DNA of 40,735 nt. It comes from an uncultured Collinsella sp. (GTDB lineage: Bacteria; Actinomycetota; Coriobacteriia; Coriobacteriales; Coriobacteriaceae). The notes below the pieces were generated by a model. It saw only the letters and a list, made by a program, of their open reading frames with translations. It searched no databases and had not been told where the DNA came from. Below are positions 1 through 8,219 of the stretch, piece by piece. Position 1 is the stretch's first letter, and each line of letters starts with the position of its first letter. The stretch covers positions 1 to 40,735 of the forward strand of contig UQIN01000022.1 of NCBI GenBank assembly GCA_900541035.1. The letters are read 5' to 3'. The translations under genes and the position numbers were made by a program.

Positions 1-3
1 CTC

Positions 4-39
4 GCACGGAGAGCACATTAAGTGCTCTCCGGCTCGTGC
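4..39. other. Hairpin-forming inverted repeat beyond gyrA
   Basis: A strong inverted repeat: GGAGAGCAC and GTGCTCTCC flank an ATTA-type loop, and the outer arms GCACG and CGTGC also pair. No T-tract follows on either strand within the visible bases, so it is not a clear intrinsic terminator. The gene to its left is outside the window. Confidence 0.4.
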
Positions 40-103
40 GGAACTCGCGATCGACTTCACATGCCGCCGCGCGGCCGGGGCGAACGCTGATCCCAAGGTT
101 TTC

Positions 104-136
104 AAAAAAGCGGTCGGCGCGCAGTGCGCCGACCGC
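104..136 (-). terminator. Intrinsic terminator of gyrA
   Basis: Read on the minus strand, an 11-bp perfect GC-rich stem (110-120 with 126-136) with a 5-nt loop is followed directly by six T residues. It lies 42 bp after the gyrA stop codon and would end the gyrB-gyrA transcript. Confidence 0.9.
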
Positions 137-177
137 CGATATAAGGGGGCTGATAGTTTTCAACCAGAGAGGGCTAC

Positions 178-2919
178 TTACTCGTCTAGGAGATCCTCTG
201 GCATGTCGTTGCCGTCGCCTAGGTCGACTGGGGCCTCCTCGGTGTCGGCTGCGGCCTCGGTGCCTTCGCCTTCGGGCTTCTCTTTGGCGGCCGTCATGCG
301 GGCTACGGCGCAGATGCGGTCGTTGTCGTCGACGGTCATCATCTTGACGCCCTGGGTGGCGCGACCGGTTTGGCTGATCTCGTCGGTCTTGACGCGAATG
401 ACCGTCGCGCCCTCCGTCACGATGAACAGCTCGTGCTGTGGGCCCACCGTCTTCATGGCCGCAAGGTTACCCTTACGCTCGGTCATTTGGATGGTGTAGA
501 CGCCCTGGCCGCCGCGGTTCTGCTCCGGGTAGTCCGCGACCGGCGTGCGCTTGCCGTAGCCGCGCTCGGTGATGACGAACAGGTCGCCGTTGCCGTTGGT
601 GACCTCCATGCCCAGAACGCTCACGTTGTCCTTCATTCCAATGCCGCGAACGCCGCTGGTATCGCGACCGGTGGCGCGCACCTGGTCCTCGGGGAACATG
701 ATCGCCTTGCCCGCGGTGGTGGCCATGATGATCTTGTCGCCCTCGCGCACGCGACGCACGGCGAGAAGCGCGTCGTCGTCACGCAGGTTGATGGCGATCA
801 GGCCGTCGCGACGGCTGCGGTCATAGGCGCTCATCACAGTCTTCTTGACCATGCCGCTCTTGGTGGCAAACATCAGGAACTCGTCGGCAGGGAACTCGCG
901 GCAGCTGATGACGCTCGCGATCTTCTCGCCTTCCTCGAAGGGCAGCAGGTTGACGATCGCGGTGCCGCGCGCCTGGCGCGTACCGACCGGCAGCTCGTGC
1001 ACCTTCAGGCGGTAGACCTTGCCCTTGCTCGAGAAGAACAGCACGTACTCGTGCGTGGACGCGATGAACATCTCGTCGATGACATCGTCCTCTTTGAGGT
1101 TGACGCCCGACACGCCCTTGCCGCCGCGCTTCTGGGCGCGATAGGCAGCCACCGGGATACGCTTCACATAGCCGGTGTGGGTGATGGTCACGACCATGTC
1201 CTCGTCGGCGATGAGGTCCTCAACGTCCAGATCCTTTTCGACCTGGCTGATCTCGGTGCGGCGCTTATCACCGAACTTCTTGGAGATCTCGCGCATCTCT
1301 TCCTTGATGACGCCCAAGATCTTTTCCTCGTGCGCCAACAGGTCCTCGTAGTAGGCGATGGCGCGATGCAGGCCGTCCAGCTCTTCCTGGATCTTGTCGC
1401 GCTCCAGGCCGGTCAGGCGGCGCAGCTTCATCTCGAGGATGGCCGTGGTCTGCTCGGGCGTAAAGCCAAAGCGCTCGATCAGGCGGCTGCTGGCCTCGGA
1501 ATCGGTCTGCGAGGAGCGGATGATGCTGATGACCTCGTCGATATGGTCGAGAGCCATCAGGTAGCCCTCGAGGATGTGGGCACGCGCCTGGGCCTTCTTA
1601 AGGTCGAAGCGGGTGCGGCGGGTGACGACGTCGACCTGGTGGTCGATGTAGTGCTGCAGCATCTCGCGCAGGCTCAGGCATTTGGGCACGCCGTTGACGA
1701 GCGCCAGGTTGTTGGCGCCAAAGGTCGTCTGCAGCGAGGTGTACTTGTACAGGTTGTTGAGCACGACCTGCGGAATGACGCCCTTCTTGAGCTCGATAAC
1801 CAGACGGATGCCCTTCTGGTTGGACTCGTCGCGCATGTCCGAGATGCCCTCGATACGCTTGTCGTTGACGAGCTGGGCGATCTTCTCCTGCAGGGTGCCC
1901 TTGTTGACCATGTAGGGAATCTCGGTAAAGACCAGGCGGCTACGGCCGGTCTTGGTGGACTCCACGTGGGCCTTGGCGCGCACGGTGATGGAGCCGCGGC
2001 CGGTCTCGTAGCTCTGCTTAATGCCGGCGCTGCCCATGATGATGGCGCCGGTGGGGAAGTCCGGGCCGGGCATGATCTGCATAAGCTCGTCGACGGTGGC
2101 GTCGGGATTGTCGATCAGGTAGCAGGTGGCCTCGATCGCCTCGGTGAGGTTGTGCGGGGCGATGTTGGTGGCCATGCCGACGGCGATACCCTGGCTACCG
2201 TTGACCAGCAGGTTGGGGAAGCGCGCGGGCAGCGCCTGGGGCTCGGCGAGTGACTCGTCGTAGTTGGGCTGCCAGTCGACGGTATCCTTCTGCAGGTCGC
2301 GCAAGAGCTCCATGGCGGGCTTTGCCAGGCGGCTCTCGGTATAACGCATAGCCGCCGCGCCGTCGCCGTCGATGTTGCCGAAGTTGCCGTGACCGTCGAT
2401 GAGCGGCGTGCGCATGGAGAACCACTGCGCCAGGCGGACCATGGCCTCGTAGACCGCGAAGTCACCGTGTGGGTGATACTTACCGATAACTTCGCCGACC
2501 GTCCAAGCCGACTTCTTGTGCGGGCGGTTGGGGTAGATGCCGCTCTCGTTCATGGCGTACAGGATGCGGCGGTGCACCGGCTTTAAGCCATCGCGCACGT
2601 CCGGCAGGGCGCGCGCCGTGATGACCGACATCGAGTACTCGATGAACGACTGCTTCATCTCGCGGCCGAACTCCGAAATCTGGAGCTGGCCGCCGTTGAT
2701 GTCCTCACCGGCAGAGGCGCCGCGGTCGACTTCGCCAAAGCTCTCCTCGAGCTCGCCGTCGTCATCCTCTTCCTCGTCCTCGTCGGCATCGGGGTTGTAG
2801 GCGTCGGGGTCGCCATCCTCGCCCTGCTCAGCGCGGGCAAGCAGGCGCTTCAGATCATCGGGCATACCGGCGTCGCCGGCCTCGTCCATACCCTCATTGT
2901 TGTTGATATCGTCTGCCAC
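178..2919 (-). CDS. gyrA: DNA gyrase subunit A
   Basis: DNA gyrase A subunit, which breaks and rejoins DNA during ATP-driven negative supercoiling in an A2B2 complex with GyrB. The 913-residue product has the winged-helix/tower breakage-reunion domain with catalytic Tyr193 (MRYTESR; E. coli Tyr122) and a C-terminal beta-pinwheel with the GyrA box QKRGGKG near residue 595. The start is GTG at 2919 behind GAGGAGGTAAC. Two oddities are visible. About 75 residues precede the usual start of the family, and this extension is very acidic (residues 33-62 are mostly D/E). In the quinolone-resistance region the sequence is HPHGDFAVYE, with Phe154 at the position of E. coli Ser83. It lies 156 bp after gyrB and is probably co-transcribed with it. 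Confidence 0.98.
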   Translation of the reverse strand: MADDINNNEGMDEAGDAGMPDDLKRLLARAEQGEDGDPDAYNPDADEDEEEDDDGELEESFGEVDRGASAGEDINGGQLQISEFGREMKQSFIEYSMSVITARALPDVRDGLKPVHRRILYAMNESGIYPNRPHKKSAWTVGEVIGKYHPHGDFAVYEAMVRLAQWFSMRTPLIDGHGNFGNIDGDGAAAMRYTESRLAKPAMELLRDLQKDTVDWQPNYDESLAEPQALPARFPNLLVNGSQGIAVGMATNIAPHNLTEAIEATCYLIDNPDATVDELMQIMPGPDFPTGAIIMGSAGIKQSYETGRGSITVRAKAHVESTKTGRSRLVFTEIPYMVNKGTLQEKIAQLVNDKRIEGISDMRDESNQKGIRLVIELKKGVIPQVVLNNLYKYTSLQTTFGANNLALVNGVPKCLSLREMLQHYIDHQVDVVTRRTRFDLKKAQARAHILEGYLMALDHIDEVISIIRSSQTDSEASSRLIERFGFTPEQTTAILEMKLRRLTGLERDKIQEELDGLHRAIAYYEDLLAHEEKILGVIKEEMREISKKFGDKRRTEISQVEKDLDVEDLIADEDMVVTITHTGYVKRIPVAAYRAQKRGGKGVSGVNLKEDDVIDEMFIASTHEYVLFFSSKGKVYRLKVHELPVGTRQARGTAIVNLLPFEEGEKIASVISCREFPADEFLMFATKSGMVKKTVMSAYDRSRRDGLIAINLRDDDALLAVRRVREGDKIIMATTAGKAIMFPEDQVRATGRDTSGVRGIGMKDNVSVLGMEVTNGNGDLFVITERGYGKRTPVADYPEQNRGGQGVYTIQMTERKGNLAAMKTVGPQHELFIVTEGATVIRVKTDEISQTGRATQGVKMMTVDDNDRICAVARMTAAKEKPEGEGTEAAADTEEAPVDLGDGNDMPEDLLDE

Positions 2920-2969
2920 GTTACCTCCTCATGGTTTGCGTGGTTCACTAGCTTTCCCACCACGGAGAC

Positions 2970-3068
2970 GGCTTTTCCAGGTGCCGCAGATTCGCCCGAA
3001 AGAGGAGGGAAGCGTACTTGGGTACGCGACCGACGATTGAGGGCGAAGGTGCGGTGGCTGGGAAAGCC
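2970..3068. repeat. Large imperfect inverted repeat between gyrB and gyrA
   Basis: Arms 2970-2997 and 3041-3068 pair at 22 of 28 positions, and a second perfect hairpin (GCGTAC TTGG GTACGC, 3012-3027) sits in the loop. The structure fills most of the 156-bp gap and would form a long hairpin in the gyrB-gyrA mRNA or a cruciform in DNA. No T-tract follows it, so it is not a standard terminator. It could be a dispersed repeat element or a local RNA control element. Confidence 0.6.
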
Positions 3069-3075
3069 GCGGGGA

Positions 3076-5106
3076 TTAGGCGTCTAAGAAGCGTGCGTCA
3101 TGCGCGTGCTTTTCAATGTACTCGCGGCGATAGCCGACCTCGGAACCCATCAGCTCGCGCACGGCGCGGTCCGCCACCACGGCGTCCTCGATCGACACAC
3201 GCTGCAGGATGCGGGTCTTGGGATCCATCGTCGTCGAGGCAAGCTGCTTGGGGTCCATCTCGCCCAGGCCCTTGTAGCGCTGAACGGTATAGCCCTTGCG
3301 CTTTTTGGTGATCTTGCCGTCCTTGGCCTTGCCGTCCTCGTCGTTATCGTCGGGGTTCAGGCCCAGGCTCTGGATGGTGTCGCGCAGGATCTCGTCTTCG
3401 GGCTGGCGGCCGTTGGGATACACGTAGTGAATCTTGTTGCGCACCTTAATGCCAAAGATGGGCGGGCAGGCGACATAGACGTAGCCGGCATCGATCAGCG
3501 GACGCATGTACTTGTAGAAGAACGTCAGCAGCAGGATGCGGATATGTGCACCGTCGACGTCTGCATCGGTCATGATGATGATCTTGTGGTAGCGCGCCTT
3601 GGTGATATCGAAGTCGCCGCCGTCGCCGGCGCTCGTCGTGACGCCACAGCCGATCGCGGTAATCAGCGACTGGATGGTGTCACTCGAGAACGCGCGATGG
3701 TCACCAACGCGTTCGACGTTCAAAATCTTGCCGCGCAGGGGCAGAATCGCCTGGATGTCTCGGCGACGGCCGTCCTTGGCCGAACCGCCTGCCGAGTCGC
3801 CCTCTACGATGAAGAGCTCGGTCAGCTCGGCATCGCGCACCGAGCAGTCGGCGAGCTTACCGGGCAGGGACGCCGTCTCGAGCAGGCTCTTGCGACGCGT
3901 CGCTTCGCGCGCCTTGCGGGCGGCGTTGCGCGCCTTGCAGGCCTGTTGCGCCTTCTTGACGATCTCGCGGGCGGGCTTGGGATGCTCCTCCAAGTAATCG
4001 GCGAGGCCGTCGGTCACAATCTTGAGCGTGAGCGCGCGCATATAGGAGCTGCCGAGTTTGGCCTTGGTCTGGCCCTCAAACTGCGGATCGGGCAGCTTGA
4101 CCGAGATAACGGCCGAAAGGCCCTCGCGCACATCGTCGCCGGTCAGGTTGGCGTCTTTTTCCTTGAGCAGGTTCTGCTTGCGCGCGTAATCGTTGATCAC
4201 GCGGGTGAGCGCGGTGCGGAAGCCCTCAAGGTGCATGCCGCCCTCGGGAGTGTAGATGTCGTTGGCAAACGACATGACGTTCTCGCCGTAGCCGCTATTC
4301 CACTGCAGGGAAACCTCGACCTCGCCCATCTTGGTCACAGGCGCGTCCGGGTCCGATTTGCCCTCGATGTAGATGGGCTCCTTAAAGGCCTCGGGGACGT
4401 CCTTGCCCTCGTTGAGGAACTTGACGAAGTCGATGATGCCGCCCTCGTAGCAAAACTCCTCCACATGGGGAGTCGCCTCGCGCTCGTCGGTCAGCACGAT
4501 CTTGAGGTTCTTATTGAGGAACGCCGTCTCCTGCAGACGGTTGTGCAGCGTATCGAAATCGTAGATGCATGTCTCGAAGATCTCGTCGTCGGGCCAGAAG
4601 GTGACGGTGGTGCCCGTCGAATCCGAGGTGCCCACGACCTCCATCTTCTTAACGGTCTTGCCGCGCGAGAACTCCATCTCGTAGGTGTTGCCGTCGCGAC
4701 GAACCTGAACGACCACGCGCTTGGACAGTGCGTTGACGACGGAGATACCAACGCCGTGCAGGCCGCCCGAAACCTTATAGGCCGAGTTATCGAACTTACC
4801 GCCGGCGTGCAAGATCGTCATGACGACCTCGAGCGTCGGGATCTTTTTAACAGGGTGCTCGTCGACGGGGATGCCGCGCCCGTTGTCGACGACCGTGATG
4901 GAGTTGTCGGCGTGGACCGTCACCTGGATCTCGGTGCAGAAACCGGCCATGGCCTCGTCGACGGAGTTGTCAACGATCTCCCACACCAGGTGATGCAGAC
5001 CGCTGGCGCTCGTCGAGCCGATATACATGCCCGGGCGCTTACGAACGGCCTCGAGACCTTCGAGAATCTTAATCTCGCCGCCATCGTAATCGTTTTCGTT
5101 TGCCAC
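3076..5106 (-). CDS. gyrB: DNA gyrase subunit B
   Basis: ATPase subunit of DNA gyrase, 676 residues. The GHKL ATPase domain shows catalytic Glu43 and Asn47 (WEIVDNSVDE), Asp74 in VDNGRGIP, and the GLHGVG lid motif. The TOPRIM domain has EGDSAGGSAK, PLRGKILNVE and DADVDGAHI for Mg2+ binding, and the C-terminal tail has the usual QRYKGLGEM. I chose GTG at 5106 because AAGGAGG ends a few bases upstream; an in-frame TTG at 5124 would place that ribosome-binding site inside the gene. The gene lies 105 bp after dciA, with a terminator-like hairpin between them, so it may have its own promoter or be controlled by readthrough. gyrA follows. Confidence 0.97.
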   Translation of the reverse strand: MANENDYDGGEIKILEGLEAVRKRPGMYIGSTSASGLHHLVWEIVDNSVDEAMAGFCTEIQVTVHADNSITVVDNGRGIPVDEHPVKKIPTLEVVMTILHAGGKFDNSAYKVSGGLHGVGISVVNALSKRVVVQVRRDGNTYEMEFSRGKTVKKMEVVGTSDSTGTTVTFWPDDEIFETCIYDFDTLHNRLQETAFLNKNLKIVLTDEREATPHVEEFCYEGGIIDFVKFLNEGKDVPEAFKEPIYIEGKSDPDAPVTKMGEVEVSLQWNSGYGENVMSFANDIYTPEGGMHLEGFRTALTRVINDYARKQNLLKEKDANLTGDDVREGLSAVISVKLPDPQFEGQTKAKLGSSYMRALTLKIVTDGLADYLEEHPKPAREIVKKAQQACKARNAARKAREATRRKSLLETASLPGKLADCSVRDAELTELFIVEGDSAGGSAKDGRRRDIQAILPLRGKILNVERVGDHRAFSSDTIQSLITAIGCGVTTSAGDGGDFDITKARYHKIIIMTDADVDGAHIRILLLTFFYKYMRPLIDAGYVYVACPPIFGIKVRNKIHYVYPNGRQPEDEILRDTIQSLGLNPDDNDEDGKAKDGKITKKRKGYTVQRYKGLGEMDPKQLASTTMDPKTRILQRVSIEDAVVADRAVRELMGSEVGYRREYIEKHAHDARFLDA

Positions 5107-5155
5107 ACGTCCTCCTTCAGTCAAGAAAATGTGTACAGCCTTACTAGTTTATCGT

Positions 5156-5184
5156 AAAAAAATACCCTCGGGAACGAGGGTATT
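5156..5184 (-). terminator. Terminator between dciA and gyrB
   Basis: On the minus strand a perfect 10-bp stem (5161-5170 with 5175-5184) with a tetraloop is followed by seven T residues. It should stop transcripts leaving dciA. The gyrB start codon lies only 50 bp further on, which leaves little space for a separate gyrB promoter, so this may also act as an attenuator for gyrBA. Confidence 0.85.
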
Positions 5185-5211
5185 TGGCTCTACAAGGCCA
5201 CCAGATGCGAT

Positions 5212-5775
5212 TTAAGGCTCTTTTTTGCTTTGCACGCCCTTGGCCCACTCGGCGCTGGCTCTCATGGCATTCTCGAGGGCCTCGCGCAGTTTTTGGTCTT
5301 CGATGGGCGCCACTTGGCGCTCAATCTCGGTGCGCTCGGCCTCACTTAGGTCGGCGTGCGGGGCCGACGGGCGCTCGGTCGTCGCCGGGCGCAGGCGCTC
5401 CCTGGCGGCGGGCGGCGTGTGACCGGGCGCGGTGGTTTTGAACACCAGACCGTCCACATGCGCACCGGCGCGCTCCATGCGCGCGCGAATGATCTCGCGC
5501 AACAGCGTCATTTCCTGCGTCCACGAGGGCGAATCGAGATATACCAGCAGCTCATTGGACTCGGGCAGGTAGCGCAAGCCCGTCACATGCCGCCCCTCGC
5601 GCGTGCCCGAGCACACCGCGTTCCACGCGCGATAGACCGCGCGCGACTCCTCGGCAGCCTCCATCTGCGCGCGGCGCTCAGATGTCGCGGCCGCCAGGAT
5701 GCGCTGACGCTCTGCGTTCAAAAATCCACTGAAGGCAACCGTTTCGCTCTCGCGCTCGTAATTAGCACGTCTCAC
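5212..5775 (-). CDS. dciA: DUF721/DciA-family protein
   Basis: 187-residue protein in the conserved actinobacterial slot between recF and gyrB. The middle section (about residues 45-110: AWNAVCSGTREGRHV... then YLDSPSWTQEMTLLREII) matches the DUF721 core, the domain of DciA, which helps load the replicative helicase in bacteria lacking DnaC/DnaI. The C-terminal part (about 115-187) is Pro/Ala/Glu-rich and probably flexible. The start is GTG at 5775 and overlaps the recF end by 14 bp, so translation is likely coupled. The family assignment rests on position, length and the WxxE-type core; the helicase-loading role is inferred from the family. Confidence 0.8.
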   Translation of the reverse strand: MRRANYERESETVAFSGFLNAERQRILAAATSERRAQMEAAEESRAVYRAWNAVCSGTREGRHVTGLRYLPESNELLVYLDSPSWTQEMTLLREIIRARMERAGAHVDGLVFKTTAPGHTPPAARERLRPATTERPSAPHADLSEAERTEIERQVAPIEDQKLREALENAMRASAEWAKGVQSKKEP

Positions 5776-6868
5776 CCATGCTCACCACCTTGGCTCGATC
5801 AAGCAGGTCATCGGTAAAATACCCCAGGTTGGTCGTGGTTATGACCGTCTGGATATCATCGCCGATCAGCCGCAGAAAAGCACCGCGGCGTTCGCCGTCG
5901 AGTTCGCTCATCACGTCGTCCAAAAGCAGCAGTGGGGCGGTGCCCAGGACATCGCGAGCCACGGCCACCTCCGCCACCTTCCAGGCCAGAACCAACGTTC
6001 GCTGCTGACCTTGGCTGGCAAATGAACGGGCGGAGCGACCCGCCACGGTAAACTCAATCTCGTCGCGATGCGGTCCCACCAACGTCACGCCGCGGCGAAT
6101 TTCCTCGTCGGCGTGCTCATCAAGGGCAGCCAGCATGCGCTCGTACGCCCAGTCCTTCAGCTCTTCGCGATCATCGACCTGGGGCAAATCCCCCAGCGTG
6201 GACGTATAGGTCACGTTGGCAGCCTCACCGGATGCCACTTGCCCGTAGGCAGTGTGCACATGGCCCGCCAGCCGGTCGAGCAGGGCCAACCGGTGCACAA
6301 GCAGGGCCGAGCCCGCGCGGGCAATCGAATCGTTCCACGCGCCGAGCATCTCGCGGCAGCACCAGGTCTCCTTGAGCAAGGCGTTACGCTGGGTCACGCA
6401 GCGCCCATAGGCGCTCGCAAGATCGGCATAGCGTGCGCTCAGTTGCATGCCAAAGTCATCGAGGGCGGCGCGGCGCACACTGGCGCCTCGCTTAACCATG
6501 TCCAGATGGTCGGGGCAAAACAGCACACTCGGCAGAACGCCGCGCACACCGGCGGCAGAGCATCTCTTGCCGTTGCGGCTAAACGAGCGCTTACCGTCCT
6601 CCGCGCTCAATCCCATATCAAGTACGCGGCCGTCGCCCTCGAGCCTCAGCTCGATCTTGCACGAGCCCACGCCGTCATGGACGAGCTCCGCTGCGGTCGG
6701 ATGCCTAAACGAGGCGCCGCTCGTCAGCAGTTGCAGCGCCTCTATGAGATTGGTCTTTCCCGCCGCGTTGGGTCCCGCAAGTATCGTCACGCCCTCGTCC
6801 AAGGCAAGGCGATAGCTATCGAAGCTGCGGTAGTGCGCGACGGAAAGATCGCGGGCGAACATGGTCAT
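5762..6868 (-). CDS. recF: DNA repair/recombination protein RecF
   Basis: SMC-like ATPase that acts with RecO and RecR to load RecA at single-strand gaps. The 368 residues show Walker A GPNAAGKT (residues 32-39), the ABC-type signature in SQGQQRTLVLAWK and Walker B PLLLLDDVMSELD followed by a D-loop. Length is normal. The ATG at 6868 follows the dnaN stop by 9 bp with no clear ribosome-binding site, suggesting coupling to dnaN translation; a second in-frame ATG lies two codons on. dciA overlaps its 3' end. Confidence 0.96.
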   Translation of the reverse strand: MTMFARDLSVAHYRSFDSYRLALDEGVTILAGPNAAGKTNLIEALQLLTSGASFRHPTAAELVHDGVGSCKIELRLEGDGRVLDMGLSAEDGKRSFSRNGKRCSAAGVRGVLPSVLFCPDHLDMVKRGASVRRAALDDFGMQLSARYADLASAYGRCVTQRNALLKETWCCREMLGAWNDSIARAGSALLVHRLALLDRLAGHVHTAYGQVASGEAANVTYTSTLGDLPQVDDREELKDWAYERMLAALDEHADEEIRRGVTLVGPHRDEIEFTVAGRSARSFASQGQQRTLVLAWKVAEVAVARDVLGTAPLLLLDDVMSELDGERRGAFLRLIGDDIQTVITTTNLGYFTDDLLDRAKVVSMGETC

Positions 6869-6877
6869 AGCGCAGCG

Positions 6878-7981
6878 CTAGATGCGGACCGGCATGACCA
6901 GGTACAGGTAGTTGATCTTGTCGTAGGACTTGAAGATGCCCGCTTGCGAGTAGCTCTTGAGCTCCAGCGTGATCTCCTTCTCCTTGGACAGGGCATTGAG
7001 ACAGCCGAAGATGTAGTGGTAGTTGAAGGCGATGGTGCCCGACTCGCCCTCGGCCTCGACATCGATCGTCTCCTGCGCAAGGTCCTGGTCATTGGAAATG
7101 GAGGACAGGCCCATCTGCCCGTTCTCGACATCGATCTCGAACTTGACGGCGGGGTTGGCGCTCGCGATAACGGCCACGCGCTTGAGGGCGGCGTTAAAGG
7201 CGGCGACGTCAATCTTGACGCTCGTCACGCACGAATCGGGGATGAGCTGCTTGTAATTGGGGTACACGCCCTCGATGCGGCGCGACACGTAGGTGGTGTT
7301 GCCGGCCTCAAAGACGACCTGCGTGTCGGTAGCCCCGATCATGATGGTCGCCTGGCTGGCCATGATGTTCAGTGCGTCGTTAAAGGCGTCAGCCGGAACG
7401 TTGAGCTCAAAGGAACCCTCGAGGGTCGAGGTCTCGACCTGCGTATCGCACACGGCCAAGCGGAAGGAATCGGTCGCCACCAGGCGCACGGTGTTGTTCT
7501 CGACCTTCATGTGCACGCCACCCAGGATGGGGCGGGCCTTGTCGGTCGAGGTGACGCGCCACACGCGGCCGACCATTTCGGACAAGATATCGGTCGGCAG
7601 CTCCACGGCACTCTCGATGGCATAGGCCGGAAACTCGGGGAAGTCATTGGCATCGAGCGTGTTCAGGCGGAACGAGCTCTTCTCGCAACCAATCAGCACC
7701 TGGCGCTCGGACAGCTCAAAGGTGACCGGGGCATCGGGGAGGGTCTTGGTGATATTGGAGAGCATCTTACAGGGGATAACCATCTCGCCCTCTTCTTCGA
7801 CATGCGCCGCGATGCGATGACGGATCGAAATAGTGTAGTTAGAGGTCTGGAATTCCAAGATGCCGTCTTGCGCCTTGACGAGCACGCCCGACAGGATGGG
7901 AAGGGTGGATGCCGAAGCGACACCCTTCATAACGACGCCGATGGCTTGTGTAAGCGAGCTCTGGCTGACGGTGAACTTCAT
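6878..7981 (-). CDS. dnaN: DNA polymerase III beta subunit (sliding clamp)
   Basis: Ring-shaped clamp that tethers DNA polymerase III and other repair and replication enzymes to DNA. 367 residues, the normal length, beginning MKFTVSQSSLTQAI and ending LYLVMPVRI, the typical C-terminal clamp motif (YLVMPVR). The start ATG at 7981 is preceded by GAAAGG at suitable spacing. It is separated from dnaA by 238 bp that carry origin-type signals, and is followed at 9 bp by recF. Confidence 0.98.
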   Translation of the reverse strand: MKFTVSQSSLTQAIGVVMKGVASASTLPILSGVLVKAQDGILEFQTSNYTISIRHRIAAHVEEEGEMVIPCKMLSNITKTLPDAPVTFELSERQVLIGCEKSSFRLNTLDANDFPEFPAYAIESAVELPTDILSEMVGRVWRVTSTDKARPILGGVHMKVENNTVRLVATDSFRLAVCDTQVETSTLEGSFELNVPADAFNDALNIMASQATIMIGATDTQVVFEAGNTTYVSRRIEGVYPNYKQLIPDSCVTSVKIDVAAFNAALKRVAVIASANPAVKFEIDVENGQMGLSSISNDQDLAQETIDVEAEGESGTIAFNYHYIFGCLNALSKEKEITLELKSYSQAGIFKSYDKINYLYLVMPVRI

Positions 7982-7984
7982 CTT

Positions 7985-8204
7985 TTAATACCTTTCTATA
8001 GATATAAATATCTTAATAATAGTAATAGCACTGACGAAACTGTTGATTACTCCCAAAGACGCAGGTCAGACCCAGAAAGAGAATCGACAGCAACCTGTGT
8101 GCAACGGGGGTGGTTTTCCACGTTCAAAACCTGCGCAAAACTTTTCATCACCGCGGGTTGGGTTTTAAACACCTTATGCCCGTGGTTTCGACAAGTTTTC
8201 AACA
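7985..8204. other. Candidate origin half: AT-rich DUE, DnaA-trio and DnaA boxes
   Basis: The dnaA-dnaN gap. A very AT-rich stretch (7985-8030) contains five consecutive trinucleotides TAA TAA TAG TAA TAG (8014-8028, plus strand). Toward dnaA come DnaA-box-like 9-mers: TAATCAACA on the minus strand (8041-8049), TTTTCCACG (8114-8122), GTTTCGACA (8185-8193) and TTTTCAACA (8196-8204). The order of boxes, spacer, trio and AT-rich DNA, and the strand of the trio, fit the basal unwinding system described for B. subtilis. That this is the functional origin is inference. Confidence 0.65.
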
Positions 8205-8219
8205 GGTGTCTCTATTTCC

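Noticed and set aside
155..163. GTTTTCAAC near the gyrA end as a DnaA box
   Set aside because: A single near match away from any cluster; expected by chance.
370..2253. Long plus-strand open frame (627 residues) opposite gyrA
   Set aside because: Ala/Leu/Val/Asp/His-rich translation typical of the antisense of a high-GC gene; no ribosome-binding site or family resemblance.
3100..5157. 685-residue plus-strand frame opposite gyrB
   Set aside because: Mirror of gyrB codon bias with no motifs.
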